Shown in pieces: positions 10,952-22,883 of a DNA stretch of 64,000 nt (the first letter of the stretch is position 1; each line of letters opens with the position of its first letter). The stretch spans positions 401,983 through 465,982 of the forward strand of contig NW_006768793.1 of NCBI RefSeq assembly GCF_000204055.1, read 5' to 3'. Source of the DNA: Melampsora larici-populina 98AG31 (taxonomy: Eukaryota > Basidiomycota > Pucciniomycetes > Pucciniales > Melampsoraceae). A program made the translations under genes and the position numbers. Under the pieces are notes generated by a model. The model saw nothing but the letters and a program-made list of their open reading frames with translations, did not search any database and had not been told where the DNA came from.

Positions 10952-13300
10952 TTAAAATGACATTGCTCCTTCTAATATCTTATGTAATGATTCTTCTCCC
11001 AAGTCACCTGGTGCCAAATCTCTTCATTTTACCCAAACCAAAAAGAGACATGTATCAGAGACTATCAATTCTTATTCGACTGTGAATCCAGCTTAATAAG
11101 TTCTTTCAAAACCACTCACAAGACTCTTTTCTGTGGTAAAGTACCAACAACCATTTCCGGAAGATGAGAATGATTATATCCGAGTCTAGATAATCCTCTA
11201 GGTAAACCTAATTCAGATAAAAAACTGGCAATTCGATCATGAATCAAATCTCCAATTTCACTATCAGGTAATCTTTTTTCAGCATCAGTAAGTGGACTAA
11301 AGATATCTGAAGCTTCTCTATGTCTTTCTGGCGAAGAAGGTGCAGTGAACCTAAAGACTGATGGACCTGTGATTGCGACTGATAATCCATGTGGAATTAA
11401 TGGATCTTCAACTTCATATCCTAAGTGTTTGTATTTGGCAATCTTCTTGTTAAGTCCAGATATCTGAGTACATAAGATACAATCAACATGTTCAACTTTA
11501 GAAAGGAGATATGTATATAGTTGTTGCATGACTTCCAGAGACTCACAGGGTAAGAAAATCCATGACATAAATGTACACCCGCGTTTCCAAATCCAATCCC
11601 TGCAAAGGTTGAAGCCAGACTACAAAACAGTATTCAATTGAGCGTAATCGAATTGAATGAGATCAAGGGATATGAGAACTGACAGCATTTGACTCTTTGC
11701 TTCCTTATCGGTAGGATCACGTGCAACTCGCGGTAGGTATTTTACCTGACATTTCAGAGTAGATAATTGTCAGAAAGCTAGCATTTCGATCTGATTGATA
11801 ACAAACAAACTTACAGTGGTTCTCAATGCCCAAAGTGAAAACACATCACTAATTGGATTACGGCCCTGATAAGCAGGGCGCTGTAAAGGATTTGATGGCC
11901 TAGGAGTTCTTTCGTAGTAAGGAATCGCTACGAATAGAATGATGATGATTAGAGATGATAAGAGATCTGTTTCAAATGAAAATGATCACCTGTGTAAGAT
12001 TCTAATGAATGGAATAATACATCAAGTCCGCTACTGATATGTACTGCAGTGGGGCAGCTATCGGTGTTGAGTGGATCTACAATACCCAAGGAGGGCCGTA
12101 AAGCGCGATTTGCGATTCCTGTCTTGGCTTGCAATGGTGTATAATCAAAAATCTTAACAAATCATGACCAAAAGAAAGCATAAGTCAGCCTTTTTATCAA
12201 AAGATTCTCAAGAACCAGATGAATAACCCACTGCAGTACCAGTAGTCTCTGAACCAGTTCCTGCAGTCGTTGGTACCGCAATAAGAGGCTTAAGGGTCTT
12301 AGAGATTGTTGAACCTTTTCCAATGGGAGCATTGACAAATTCGAGAAGTGGTGCATCGGGATAACAAGTGTATAGATTGGCAACTTTACATGTATCGATC
12401 ACTGATCCACCTCCAACAGCTAAGAAATGTGAAAAATCCCGTTCACGTGCAAATCGAATCGCTTTCTCCCAACTGCTCAAACAATACAAATGAGTTTAAA
12501 CAATTATGAATCAGTAGAGTCAGATATCAACGATTAATTTAGAAGATGTTGATATGAAATTCGGACATACCTTTCTTGACTTGGTTCGACTTTACAATCT
12601 TTAAAAACTTCGTAACGAATTCCAGCCGATTCTAATGATTGGATTGCCGTTTTCATAGGTAACAACTTTGCGACCGTAGAATCCGTATAGACTCCTACTT
12701 TTGTGGCTTTCATATTTTTGAAATCTAATCCAACTTCCTATTCGTTTGATGGATTAATGATACGATCTATTCAACACACAGAATCACATGTTGATTGGTA
12801 TTCTTACTTTTGTCACTCCATCACCGAAGCCTGTCGAATGGGAGCAAAGTGCAAAGTATATCAGGAGAGGTTTTGTTAATGATTGAACTGTCTCTTATAG
12901 ACTTACGTAGTTGAGCCGCAGAAACTTCAAAAGCATAATCAGCTTCTACTTTTGGTCCACTTCCAGATACTGGGGTGGCATAAGTTCGAGATCGACCTTG
13001 AGATGCGATTGATCGAGCCGCTGATTGAATATCGAAAGCTGAATGACCTGCCCCATGGCTCGAAGAACAACCACATCCATGGGTCTTACATCCTTGAAAG
13101 GAATGTTGAGCTAGATTGATAAGTCGAAGTGCAGCTGATGCTTTATTAGTCGCCGTCATTGCAGAGGTCCGGAATAATTGCGAGGTGAGTATAGTGGAAG
13201 CTGATGAATGTGGTTTTATGAAACTCTTCAGGCCATTAAGTAAGAAGTGAACATTTTGACTTGATACATTGTCCTGCCTCATCAACCTCCATGACGTCAT
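10952..13300 (-). CDS. Hydroxyacid-oxoacid transhydrogenase (iron-containing ADH family, mitochondrial)
   Basis: This enzyme couples oxidation of a 4-hydroxy acid (4-hydroxybutyrate in animals) to reduction of 2-oxoglutarate in mitochondria. Ten exons join in frame to 549 aa: 13300-12907, 12830-12808, 12737-12571, 12472-12232, 12152-11990, 11927-11815, 11745-11684, 11619-11547, 11463-11120, 11021-10952. All introns have GT...AG ends. Motifs are those of the HOT branch: [18 protein letters not shown] (nucleotide loop), [33 protein letters not shown] and PHGLSV with metal-ligand His residues, and GTLPQKRV near the end. The N-terminal region of about 120 aa is rich in Ser/Arg/Lys and contains a Cys-rich stretch (KTHGCGCSS), plausible as a mitochondrial presequence. 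A second Met (SAMTATNK) could be an alternative start. Exon 2 is only 23 bp. Animal ADHFE1 is about 467 aa, so the extra length is N-terminal. Confidence 0.92.
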
Positions 13301-14561
13301 CTACATACATACACATCGATTGATCAGGTGCCAGACTGCATGGGCTGCCCCGCGCCACATCCGAGTTTGTCATTTCTCACTACAGTCTAAACTTCAGATG
13401 GAAGTATCAATCACCCCAGCTTGAGGAGTCCTCGCAGGAACTTAGAATCCAGTGGCTCTGACCTCAACTATACGAATCCTTGTAGTAAAGAACTCGGAAC
13501 TACTCGGAAGCACTCAGTTCTTGAATATGATGAAACAGCTTCTTTGGCTTTATGCGGCCCAGAACAATGAGGCTAGTGAAAGACTACGTGAGAAGAAAAA
13601 AAATCAGAGGGCAAGGTTTAGGTCAATGCGGCTGGTAATCTACATCCTTTTTGTGACATGCGAATGAATTTGTCTTGGATGTGATTTGCCATATGATTTA
13701 CCGTCAAAATGCAGATTATTACAGTTTTGGTGCAGTTTGACAGAGTGAAATGAGTCCTTTTATGAATTTTGGAACCAGAAAACCCCACTTTGGAGGCAAA
13801 ACAAAGGTGAAGTACGAGCGAAGAAGTGAATTTCGTAAGGTTTAGGTAGTCTGGGGATATCGCATGGTCCCGTTAAGTATCTTCTTTTTTTGTAAGGCCA
13901 CGAGTCATGAGGCGGTCTATAATGAGGTTTTCTTGATATGTAAGTAATCCACAGTTTTGCGTCAACACCCCAAACCGTTAGAATTAGACTATGATGAGGA
14001 AGACTTCGTCGGCATCCGTGACCGAATGGTAGAAAGGTATTTGTTGCATGTATTAGGCCAATGGGCTCAATAGTCTGAATCGTAGTGTGAATCAAAACCA
14101 AAGTTTCGATCATAGACCCCATTAAAATTATAAAAGAATTTCAGTGAGTTTGAAATTCTATCATGAAGAAGGTAAAGCGAATCATAAGAAGCAAGGACTC
14201 AACTTGATCAAGGATGGTTTAGGATTAGATTGACTGTATCCGATTGCCAAAAGAGCTGGAACCCATGTCCAATGAACAATTGTCTAAGATTCGGTGATGA
14301 AGCTCGTTAAATTGGGAATCGGGTGATATGCTGGACAGATGAACACTATGGATAGCTTACTTTGAGAACGGCACATGCTCCGTTGATACGATCCTATGTG
14401 ATTCATGGTGAAGTATCAGCTATATATGCATCCTAAGCAAAGGGAATTTCACATCTGAATGAACATACCTTGTTGTCTTCGGATAAGTAAGGCATTATCA
14501 ATCTTGGCGAGACTTGGTCGCTGTTTGATTCTTTTCTTGAAAAAAGTTGTGGCGAGGAAGC
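13301..14561. other. Intergenic region upstream of HOT, no gene recognised
   Basis: The first few hundred bases should contain the HOT promoter. A minus-strand frame at 13760-14122 (120 aa) has no motif and no convincing splice context, so I do not call it. Nothing repetitive was noticed. Confidence 0.4.
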
Positions 14562-14569
14562 AATGTGAC

Positions 14570-15009
14570 AGGACCCCGGAAAGCTCCTGGAGAACAAACC
14601 GTCCTCGATCCATTCCGGCCCCGGCCCTCACACTTTCACTATTTGCCCCGAGGAGAGGTGGGTTAACATGGATTTCTCGGTGGTAGGAGAAGCGCCTTGA
14701 TCAGGGCTCTCGATTACATATACTTTCAGTTCTGTACCACGTGTAATCACCGAGATATCCGTATGTAAGTACCCGACCCGAGCCGGTATGGATTTTCGTC
14801 GGTCTGGGGGGGCAAAAGTTACAAATCACACATTTCCCAAGCCACCAGTCATGTTCAGGGTCAGACATGTGTACCATCTGATAGCCCTCGTTGAGGCGCA
14901 TCTTTTGCACCTGTCACATCTCTGGTACCATGTGACATGACTTCACAAGACACCGGTATCCGAAAACCCCCTCAGGACGGTTTGTTCTCCAGGAGCTTTC
15001 CAGGGTCCT
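14570..15009. mobile_element. hAT-like MITE, 440 bp, with 36-bp TIRs and 8-bp target duplication
   Basis: The first 36 bp (14570-14605, starting AGGACCCCGGAAAGC) and the reverse complement of the last 36 bp (14974-15009) differ at one position. The element is bracketed by the perfect 8-bp direct repeat AATGTGAC (14562-14569 and 15010-15017). An 8-bp duplication is characteristic of hAT-type transposition. There is no coding capacity for a transposase; the short frames inside are not proteins I recognise. The interior is GC-rich compared with its flanks. Confidence 0.88.
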
Positions 15010-15365
15010 AATGTGACTCTTGACAGTTTCGCTGCAAAACGGTATCTTTAAGGTCTAAAGTACTTAAGCCAAGGTACAGTCAAATCGGAAAAGCTTGACC
15101 GATTTTAATTTTTGCCCGCAAAACTCGAGTAAATCGGCGGGGTTTCGGGGATTTGACCGGGATTTGTAACAAGCTTTTTTTCTGCCAAGAATTTTTTTGA
15201 AAATGTATGCGGGCGGTGTTTGATTCCATTTCCAATCCACATTTTACCATTTCCCACGGGAGAAGGAAATCAATCAAGATTACCAACCAATCAAGCAAGC
15301 AAGCAATCCACCAACACTATACGAACCATTGAATACATCGGGCAACCCAAGCGCTTTATTTAAAC
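15010..15365. promoter_or_regulatory. Presumed DPH5 promoter region
   Basis: This is about 350 bp between the MITE target duplication and the DPH5 start. It contains CAAT-like repeats (AATCAATCAA, AACCAATCAAGCAAGCAAG at about 15268-15306) and a TATTTAA directly before the ATG. Promoter assignment is by position only. Confidence 0.4.
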
Positions 15366-16630
15366 ATGTTTTACCTCATCGGTCTTGGACTTTCATCTCC
15401 CGAGGATATCACTCTTGCAGGTCTGAACGCTATTAAATCCAGTGAACGTGTCTATTTGGAGTCCTACACGTCTTTTCTGATGGAAGCTAGTGTTTCTGAA
15501 CTTGTGAGTTGGATTTAGTGTGTGATCGCCATTTGTTGTATTTGATGATGATGGTGATGATTTCTGCAGGAAACGTTTTACGGGAAATCCATAGTGGTTG
15601 CGGACCGAGACATGGTAGAGACTCAATCTGATAAAATATTGGAAGAAGCCCAAGTCAAAAATGTATCTTTCTTGGTAGTGGGTGATCCATTTGGGTAAGC
15701 CCTTGACTTTAAAAATCTGAACATATGTCAATTTCAACGGTGATGAGAGATGGAAAAATCAATCAATTCTATCTACAACTTAGCTGACCGCTTGTATTCT
15801 GTCACATTTTTTCAACTCTCTTTGAGAACTCGATCTAAACCAAGCCAGAGCCACAACACATACTGACCTTTTACTGCGATGTAAAGAGAGCGGGATTGGA
15901 TATAAAACGTTTCACAATGCTTCCATCCTCAACGCTATCGGCGCAACCGGACTAAGCCTGTATAACTTTGGTCAAACAGTCTCTGTTCCGTTCTTTGACG
16001 GGAATTGGAAACCTACAAGTTGGGTTGATCGCTTGCTTGATAATCTCGAACTAGGCTTGCACACACTGCTTTTACTCGATATCAAAGTGAAGGAACAGTC
16101 TGTAGAAAATTTGGCCAGGTTAGCGTGATCTTGTCTTTGAACACCACTTAAGTTCTATGTCCACTCATAGCTTCAAATCTTGATTTTACCAAAACAGAGG
16201 CAGAAAGATTTATGAGCCAGCGCGGTATATGACAATCCCTACAGCCATCAGTCAACTCATGATCTGCATGGAGCCAACACCCGACCTTACAAACGATACC
16301 GACTCCGAACACAACGAAACTCTAGTGGAGAGTATTGTTGACTCTAAGAACCCAGTGGACCACAAGCCTAGGCGTACTATCAACCCCGATGTCACCCTAG
16401 GTATTTCCGTCAGTCGAGTCGGCTCAAGCACTCAAGCATTTCATGCTGGAACTTTAACTCAATTACTCAACCTGGAAGACGTGGAAGGGAAAACCTTTGG
16501 GCTACCACTCCATAGTCTGATCATAATTGGTCAGCGATTGAATCCAATTGAACGCGACTATATCACACAATTTGCTGTTGATGGTCCACACTGGCGCCGT
16601 ATCACGTCTGAACTTTATAATCTTGAATAA
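15366..16630 (+). CDS. DPH5: Diphthine methyl ester synthase (diphthamide biosynthesis, step 2)
   Basis: This SAM-dependent methyltransferase methylates the 3-amino-3-carboxypropyl-His of elongation factor 2 on the way to diphthamide, in the cytosol. Four exons (15366-15503, 15570-15694, 15849-16118, 16198-16630) splice in frame to 321 aa with GT...AG introns of 66, 154 and 79 bp. Diagnostic motifs are [16 protein letters not shown] at the N terminus, [65 protein letters not shown] and [12 protein letters not shown]. The family norm is about 285-300 aa. The surplus is a polar insert in exon 4 (about residues 225-262; [17 protein letters not shown] and neighbours), absent from animal and yeast proteins as I know them. 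The C terminus [16 protein letters not shown] matches the family end. Confidence 0.95.
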
Positions 16631-17360
16631 ATAATGAGTCTGGAGCGTTGATCTCTGTAGACACGGGAAAGCAATCGGTGTACCAGTGCATTAAGTAGCT
16701 CAATTTTTTAAAATGCATCAGATCACATTGAACAAGAATTTGTTAGTTGAAAATTACTGCTGTTACCTAAAAGGAAAATACATCGATCGATTTTTTAACT
16801 TTGGAATGATCTCATCCAACTACGAAAAACTATCACCAACTGACATCCCTACATGAACAATTTTTGAGACACCCTACCTATTGAATTGGGAGAAGCAAGA
16901 AGACGTTCAACAATTGACAAAGTGGATGAATTCAGTAAATTATATGTAGGTGAATTGTTCAAAATCATCTAAAATAAGGCTTGATTTTCATGAAAATTGA
17001 GAAGTTGATTCAACTTGAGCTTGGTTGAGCTGAACAAATAAAGACCTCAGAACTGTGTCAGCATTGATTATATGCATCAATTGTTCCCAAAGACAGCCCA
17101 ATTTGAACCAATCTACAACAATTCCTTCTGGCAGGATCATAAACTCCTTTAACTGTTCCAATTGAGTCAAATAGAAGTGCGGTGATGAGGAACCAAACAT
17201 TATTGATTCATTGGAAGGACTGCAGCCAAATGGAGTTTAGTTTGTATGGTCACTGGTTCTGCCTCGATTTTGGAACTGACATGGGTACCATATCCACATT
17301 GCTTCTTCATGATTGATATTGAGGCTTCTTGGACCAGTAAATCAAAGCATTTAATTGGCC
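16631..17360. other. Intergenic; one possible minus-strand exon of unknown function
   Basis: A minus-strand frame at 16988-17200 (70 aa; LEQLKEFMILPEGIVVDWFKLG region) has protein-like composition but no match that I recognise and no clear partner exons. It lies next to the secreted-protein repeat unit and may belong to it. The rest is AT-rich without features. Confidence 0.25.
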
Positions 17361-17870
17361 TTGAAGAAGGATAGATCAAGGTTCAAGTGGCAGTTTATGC
17401 AGTGAAAAAGTAAAAGCGTTGAAAAATATTCCTGCATGGCACACCTGATATCAACACAAAACAAAAGTAGAACCCAGAGGAGACAATCCAAGTACACCAG
17501 AAGATCACAGATGATGTATGGGGTGTAAGTAGTGAAAATGTGGATCAAGATCAAGAGCAACATCCCACATGTCTCTGGGAACAAAAAGAGAAAGGTAGCA
17601 GGCCATTGAATGATTACGTAAACTTGCACATTGTTCCATCTACTGGTGAACTCTCTCTTTTGCACAAATTGGTTCATGAAGTGCTTGGTAAAAGAAAATC
17701 AAACATTGCTTTCAAGCCCTTCATCTATTACATCACTGAACTAACAACAGCACAGAATCACTGGAGTTCATCAATTCAAGGTAGATGATATTTCTGGTCC
17801 AAACCTCAAAGTTACTAGGTGATGGGGCAGACACCAATTTTGTACACTGTTTTCCCAGGGTGACGTTGTG
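17361..17870 (-). repeat. Repeat unit P, distal part (3' end and 3' flank of the secreted-protein gene)
   Basis: This segment matches 49288-49945 of unit Q in the same orientation (for example the shared stretches at 17405-17500 and 17640-17870). It includes the last codons of the secreted-protein gene: read on the minus strand, 17818-17870 gives HPGKTVYKIGVCPIT-stop, against HPGKKVDEIAVCPIT-stop in Q. The homology stops abruptly at 17870, where Tc1-like element I begins. The other part of unit P lies at 33645-35640 and continues at 48618. Confidence 0.8.
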
Positions 17871-18088
17871 AGCAGTTTGGTGTATGTATACTTTGCCTAC
17901 CTGCATACGGCCCCGAGTACAATCCAATCGAGAAGGCTTTTGATATCATCAAATCTCGACTCAAAAGAAGTGGTGATCTTCAAGAAAATATGTCATTAGA
18001 AGAGGAAGCGGAGGTCATTTATTGTCATGCTGAGGAAGCACTCACTCCCAAACTCATCCGTAGCCTCTATTCCGGATCCATATATTGA
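17871..18088 (+). pseudogene. DDE transposase fragment (C terminus only), element I
   Basis: The frame begins at the truncation and encodes about 72 aa containing LPAYGPEYNPIEKAFDIIKS. The Glu in NPIE is the third acidic residue of the DDE_3 (Tc1/mariner) catalytic triad. It ends with SGSIY-stop exactly as in element II. The two upstream Asp residues are missing, so the fragment cannot be active. One Tyr before LPAY is Cys here. Confidence 0.85.
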
Positions 18089-18846
18089 GATTGATGCAAA
18101 GTTATTTGAGCATTATCACAGTAAGTCTTTCCTTCCTTGAACCATATGACAAAAAATAGTTAATGAGACAAAACTAACCAATTCTTTTGATTTTTGAGTA
18201 GGTTAACAGGAAATTTTGTGAAAAGAAACATGATTTATAGAAGAAGTAACAAAAAGAGATTGTGTCTATTTCATTTGAATTATTATTTTAGTTCTTATTA
18301 TTGTTTTCCAACTTTGTCAATTGTAATTCTTATCGTGGTTTCCTTGTTCAGACTTTTTTGATGCAATCATAAATTTGAACATTGAATGCAGCTTTCCAAC
18401 AGTTCCCATCCTGAACTTTTTCATGATTTGACAAGTCCGTTGTCAAGGTGACTTGATTTTTTCCTCAACAAGAAAGTTGCTCATCAACCAACTGGTGTTT
18501 GACAATTCAGACTGCTTTGATTATTCAAAGAACAATACATTTTTTTATTTCACATATCACAAACAAAGCCAGCATTGCAGAACAGTTCGGGGTTAAAAAT
18601 ACATAGTGGAAGATTGAAATGAGACTATCACAAAGAATAACATTGAAAAGAAAAAAAGCACAATAACAATTGATCAAAGCAGATCACAAAAGAAGAAGAT
18701 GAAAAAAACAATTACTCAAAGCAGATCATCAAAATAAAACATGATGTGCTATCAAAGGAGATCATGATAAGGAACAGAAGAGAGAATATACAGAGAAAAC
18801 AATCACAGATTGCAATACAGAGTGAAAAAAAGAAAAAAGAAATTGA

Positions 18847-19503
18847 TCAAAGCTGTTGCGCATCAATCTTTGCAAGCTTTGCAAGTAAAAATTCCTTGTA
18901 CCAAACTGCACTTGCAAGGAGATGGTTTGCATCACCTCGAGCTATGCCAATCACTTTTAATTCTTGACTGTTCATATCATCACTTGGCTTGAGCTCACTC
19001 CAACGAGTGTAATGAGCATTGCTTAACCTTGTCCTCAAAGTATGATCACTTTCAGGAAATTCAGCATAATTGAGAAAGTCTTCCATATCTCCAGAGTATT
19101 TGTGTTGATAGATACGGTCATTGTGTAGTTGAGCTGGGGTAGCTGATGGGATTGGTTGTTGTGGCAGAGGTGCAGGAGCAGCAGCCATGAATCCGACCGG
19201 TGGGGGATTGTCTGGAAACTCGAGATACCCTGGAGGAAGCTGTCCATTGAGGAAGGTCTTGAAAGCTGGTAACTTAGGAGGAGTCCATAAATCAACATCG
19301 GTGCGATCTTCTTGACGAGCTAGTATCTGAGGATTTTGGAGTCTCATCAGCACAACTGTGACCAAAGCGATCTTAACAAGATATAACTTACAATTGCATC
19401 AACCCATATTTTGATCTTGCGAGGAGTCATATGACACCATTTCTTAGACTCTTGAGGATCTCTGAATCGGCATTGTTCAGATCCATTCTTGGTAAGAATA
19501 TTT
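18847..19503 (-). pseudogene. Accessory protein of the Tc1-like element, C-terminal part, element I
   Basis: This duplicates the end of the accessory gene of element II: the 172-aa frame at 18847-19365 is identical to 45606-46124. It is Pro-rich in the middle (AAAPAPLPQQPIPSATPAQ) and has a conserved C-terminal region (MEDFLNYAEF, TRWSELKPSDDMN, LAKLAKIDAQQL-stop). Function is unknown. The upstream portion (RKIKIWVDA region) continues to 19503, where homology ends inside the coding sequence. Confidence 0.7.
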
Positions 19504-19943
19504 CAACATCTTTCTCGTATTCGACATCAACAAAATCACTCTTCCCAATCCTCAAAATCGTAGTTGCTCCGCAATAGAGATCATCTAACCTGTGATTGTT
19601 CGAACTGATCAACTTACAACTAATGGTGTACACATCGCCCTGTTGAAGTTTTTTGATGGCGTCTTGAGGGGAGATCAAGAGGATGGCGGTATTGGACGGG
19701 GAGGCTCTATCAAGACCAGATGTCGAAATCGTGGTCTCATGGCAAACGAAACCAAGTGCGTTGCGACGTTCGTTAGGCACCTAAATAAAAACAGCAAAGG
19801 TATCAATGATTTGGAATGCTGATGACATAATATTCCACAGAACCACTCGCCTGAGCGCCAAGTCGACCTATAAATTGTACTACAATAGGATGCACAATCG
19901 TCGATTCTCTGGTCACAGAGATGATGTTCGAATTAGCAGACAT
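19504..19943 (-). pseudogene. Family member G1 (unknown, possibly OB-fold-like), 3'-truncated
   Basis: Exon 1 (19943-19827, start MSANSNII) joins exon 2 (from 19780) through an intron with a weak GTCATC donor. The product reads ...VEYY-VPNERRNALGFVCHETT..., then IKKLQQGDVYTISCKLISSN. The GF-x(3)-H module and the following G-x-x-Y stretch align by eye with G2 and G4 in this window. The gene stops at 19504, where the Tc1-like accessory sequence begins, so the C-terminal half is lost. I infer rather than see any biochemical function. Confidence 0.55.
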
Positions 19944-20906
19944 GATGATGGCGAGTTTGGTGCGAGGATTTCTAAGTTGCCACCACCTCTTTGTACGCAT
20001 CCTTTTTATATTTGAATTTATACACAATAAGCCTGACCACAACTGCTCTCCCCTCGTATAGGCCAATGATCATGGCACATACCATCCCAGGGTCCCGTCG
20101 TGCTCCATTCGGAACCCATCACCCCAAACCTCCTGCCCCAAGTCCCGATGAAATAATATTACGACCACCATTGCTACGCAATAGTCACACCTTTCAAGAA
20201 ACACACGCCTCCGCAAGGGAACATTTGCCTTCGTCTAATCACCCCCACATTCTCACATTCCAACGCAGTTCGTGACACCTTGCCACACTCTCCCAATCCA
20301 GTGATTCTTTATACTCATCCCATATGCTATTTTGTGAAGACGTTATACTTTTGCCAAAGCCACCAAATTTGGGTATTCTCGATTCACATTCCCCGCCGTA
20401 CTGAAAAACCACCACGATGTGACACTCGTTGCATCGGACAGTCACCAATGCTCCTCAGCACCACAACGTTTGCCCCCGCTCAATCCTAGTGCCGATGCAT
20501 GTACACCCAATGCCCACCGCCCCAACACCCGATTAATCTGTCAGGCAGTCTTCGACCTGCACCGCCAAGGACGTTCACACACCCCATCCACTTGCATTTT
20601 TCGGGCAAGATACCCACAGCTCACCACTACCTGACACTCGTTCCAGTGAAATATAACAACATCTTGATGTGCGAATCATCACACCAACATTGGGGCATTC
20701 CTCGCTAAGATATGACACTGGTATCATCCCTGTGGCCCTTAGCCACTGTTTTGGTCATCGGCTCTCCACCTTCAAAGTCGTAATGACTCACCAATGGCTT
20801 TTGCAGAAATATTTCCGTCAGAGTTGTTCCCTATATATAGGATACATCATCTTCACCTCTATCGGAACAACCCTCAATCACAACTCGCAGTTAATTTCAC
20901 ATTACA
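19944..20906. other. Region between G1 and G2, no gene recognised
   Basis: C-rich plus strand (CCCC and CACC runs) with several short frames on both strands and no recognisable motif. It should contain the divergent promoter of G1 (minus) and G2 (plus). A TATATATAG string lies at about 20832-20840, roughly 70 bp upstream of the G2 start. Confidence 0.4.
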
Positions 20907-21762
20907 ATGCTACATGCAGCCATCATCACCGCCACACTGCCAGTGACTACACATGTAATTTCTCCAATTCAATCTATTCCTGACGAACACATCTGATTAT
21001 TGTTTCCTCCCCAGTCGATGCAGCTCAGTCGTGGATTCTTCCAGTGGCATCAAAGCACCGCCTCACTACTATTGAATGATTCAGACGGGTCTATCCTTGT
21101 TCACCCAGTCACCGCCTTGGGCTTTGTCACACAGACCGAGGTATTGAAATGCTCACACGCTTATACCATCAGTGGCCCCCTTAGTTATGAAGTGGACACT
21201 GGCACCACTATAATCCAACACAATGCTGGGACTCACGTGGACGTGGGTGAGTTCAAAGCTACCTACCGCCGTCTCGTCGGTCGTGCAACCCTCAGTGGTC
21301 TTGGCAGAATTGCTGCTGTCAATTTCATTGAAACAACCGATGACGTGTTCCAATGGAACTTGGAAATTGTGGCGACTCACGATTATTACCATCCTATAGT
21401 AAGCCATTTGGGTTCCTAAACGTTAGCACCAGCTGAAGTTTTCACAGACTCGCCGCAGCTTCTCATTTCAAGTCACATACCATTTTTTCCGCCACACCCC
21501 ACCTCCTCGCAAATGGGGCAAACTTACCGTTGGAAAGACTGTTTGGCTCCACGGTAATATCATGAGTAAACATACTGCAAGTGGGAATTTTGTCGTCCAC
21601 GTAAGTCTCCACTTGAGCTTGCTACCACATTTCCCTGTATAGGCTGCTGACGTAACGGTCATCAGGTCACTCATCACGGCCTTTCAACGCTCTAATTGTT
21701 CCACCCCTGCAGCAAACACTCCGGGATGCGCAAACAACCATCGAGTTCCCCCACCCCTTTAG
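20907..21762 (+). CDS. Family member G2: unknown protein, possibly OB-fold / ssDNA-binding-like
   Basis: Four exons (20907-20954, 21015-21398, 21448-21600, 21643-21762) splice in frame to 234 aa, all introns GT...AG and 42-60 bp. The N-terminal module is SRGFFQWHQSTASLLL, followed by CSHAYTISGPLSYEVD, RRLVGRATLSGLGRIAA and VATHDYYHPITRRSFSF. The third exon (51 codons) ends with LTVGKTVWLHGNIMSK and GNFVVH. The V-G-x-x-V-x-x-x-G-x-I pattern resembles an OB-fold strand pair; that is an inference. G4 shares GF-x(2)-H...L and the later DYDPFTR stretch. G3 shares the 51-codon exon in the same phase with LRVGNMVDFSGKIVG. G2 is convergent with G3. Confidence 0.7.
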
Positions 21763-22083
21763 CACCACTTGACCATACGTTGTGTGCACGTTGTCTGATT
21801 GCAGCATCAAGCCACTACCCAATAGGCTGCAATGTAATATTGAACATCCGCGCCGCCAAACCTGGCATCCATGCCGTCCAACGCTTTCTTCACTTCCCCA
21901 ACGCACCCAGCGTGCAGCGCCCATTGACCCTACTGCCACTGAGAACCCCACATTACAATTGCCAAACAACCCCCCCACTTCCACGATATTCACGATGACA
22001 TACAACATGCACATCCTCCAGCATAAGTGGTACAAATAAAACCCACTGATCGCCGTACAACATGTTAAAACACAGCACCAACG

Positions 22084-22883
22084 CTACAACCCATCACCGG
22101 CCGCTCCCTGTTCCCTCCCCACCGACACTAATAAACAATTGGAAACCTAAAACCGTTGTCAGAACTAAACAACTTTGGAGAGTGAAAAAAAGAAATACCT
22201 CAATGTACCAAGCCCCCAACGGCTCGTTGAAGCCCACAATTTTGCCACTGAAATCCACCATGTTGCCCACCCGCAGCACATCTTCATCGAAATGATCCAT
22301 AGTACCTTCACAACATCCATAGAGGCCTAGAAACTTCACCCATTGACCGGTCTGCAGCGCATTGAGTCAGCACCGTGCTTCACAGCCAACACAAAGAAGC
22401 CAATGAACCACCTACTCCAGCATCCCAGTCTCTATGTTCTACAAACAACAAAACATCATGGAATGACCTCCGCACCACACACTCCACAATTTTACCGCGA
22501 CTGGTGATCACCACTCTGTTTGGCACAGACCAATCTCCCACGTCCAAGACTGCGACCTCCATGACCGTCTCATAATCCGGAATCAGCACGACCTCCCCCG
22601 TTGCTCGCGTCAACATCCCCCCGGAAACCACATAAGTGCGATGAAAAGACAGCTGTGGGTCAAAGGCATTCTTAACTATCAAGATTTCTTTTGATGCATA
22701 AGTTTCATTCAGTATCAGTGTCGCCCTGTGATACTCGTCACATCTCTCGTCTTCTGCCTACCAAAAAGAATACAGTTGTCAGATAGCAAACACCTGTCTC
22801 TCCATAACGCCACTCACCATTCCGTCCATTCGCAATATGCTGTGTTGCCGCATTGGCAAGCGTTGCACGTACTGATTCGCCAT
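22084..22883 (-). CDS. Family member G3: unknown protein, possibly OB-fold-like
   Basis: Four exons (22883-22818, 22757-22416, 22351-22199, 22146-22084) splice in frame to 207 aa. Exon 1 encodes MANQYVQRLPMRQHSILRMDGM. Exon 2 contains FDPQLSFHRTYVVSGGMLT and KIVECVVRRSFHDVLLFVEH. Exon 3 (51 codons, same length and phase as exon 3 of G2) contains LRVGNMVDFSGKIVGFNE and GAWYIE. Exon 4 is short and ends the protein. The matching exon architecture is the main evidence that this is a real gene and a relative of G2. Function unknown. Confidence 0.65.

Larger units (their letters stand above)
17871..19503 (-). mobile_element. Tc1/mariner-like element I, distal part (inverted relative to element II)
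   Basis: This 1.63-kb stretch is the near-identical reverse complement of 45466-47100 in element II. It contains the transposase C terminus, the spacer of about 750 bp and the C-terminal part of the accessory gene. The left edge is truncated inside the DDE domain, next to unit P. The right edge at 19503 falls within the accessory gene. The missing upstream part of that gene reappears at 32775-33584, so a 13.3-kb block separates the two halves. No TIR of this copy is visible. Confidence 0.85.
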
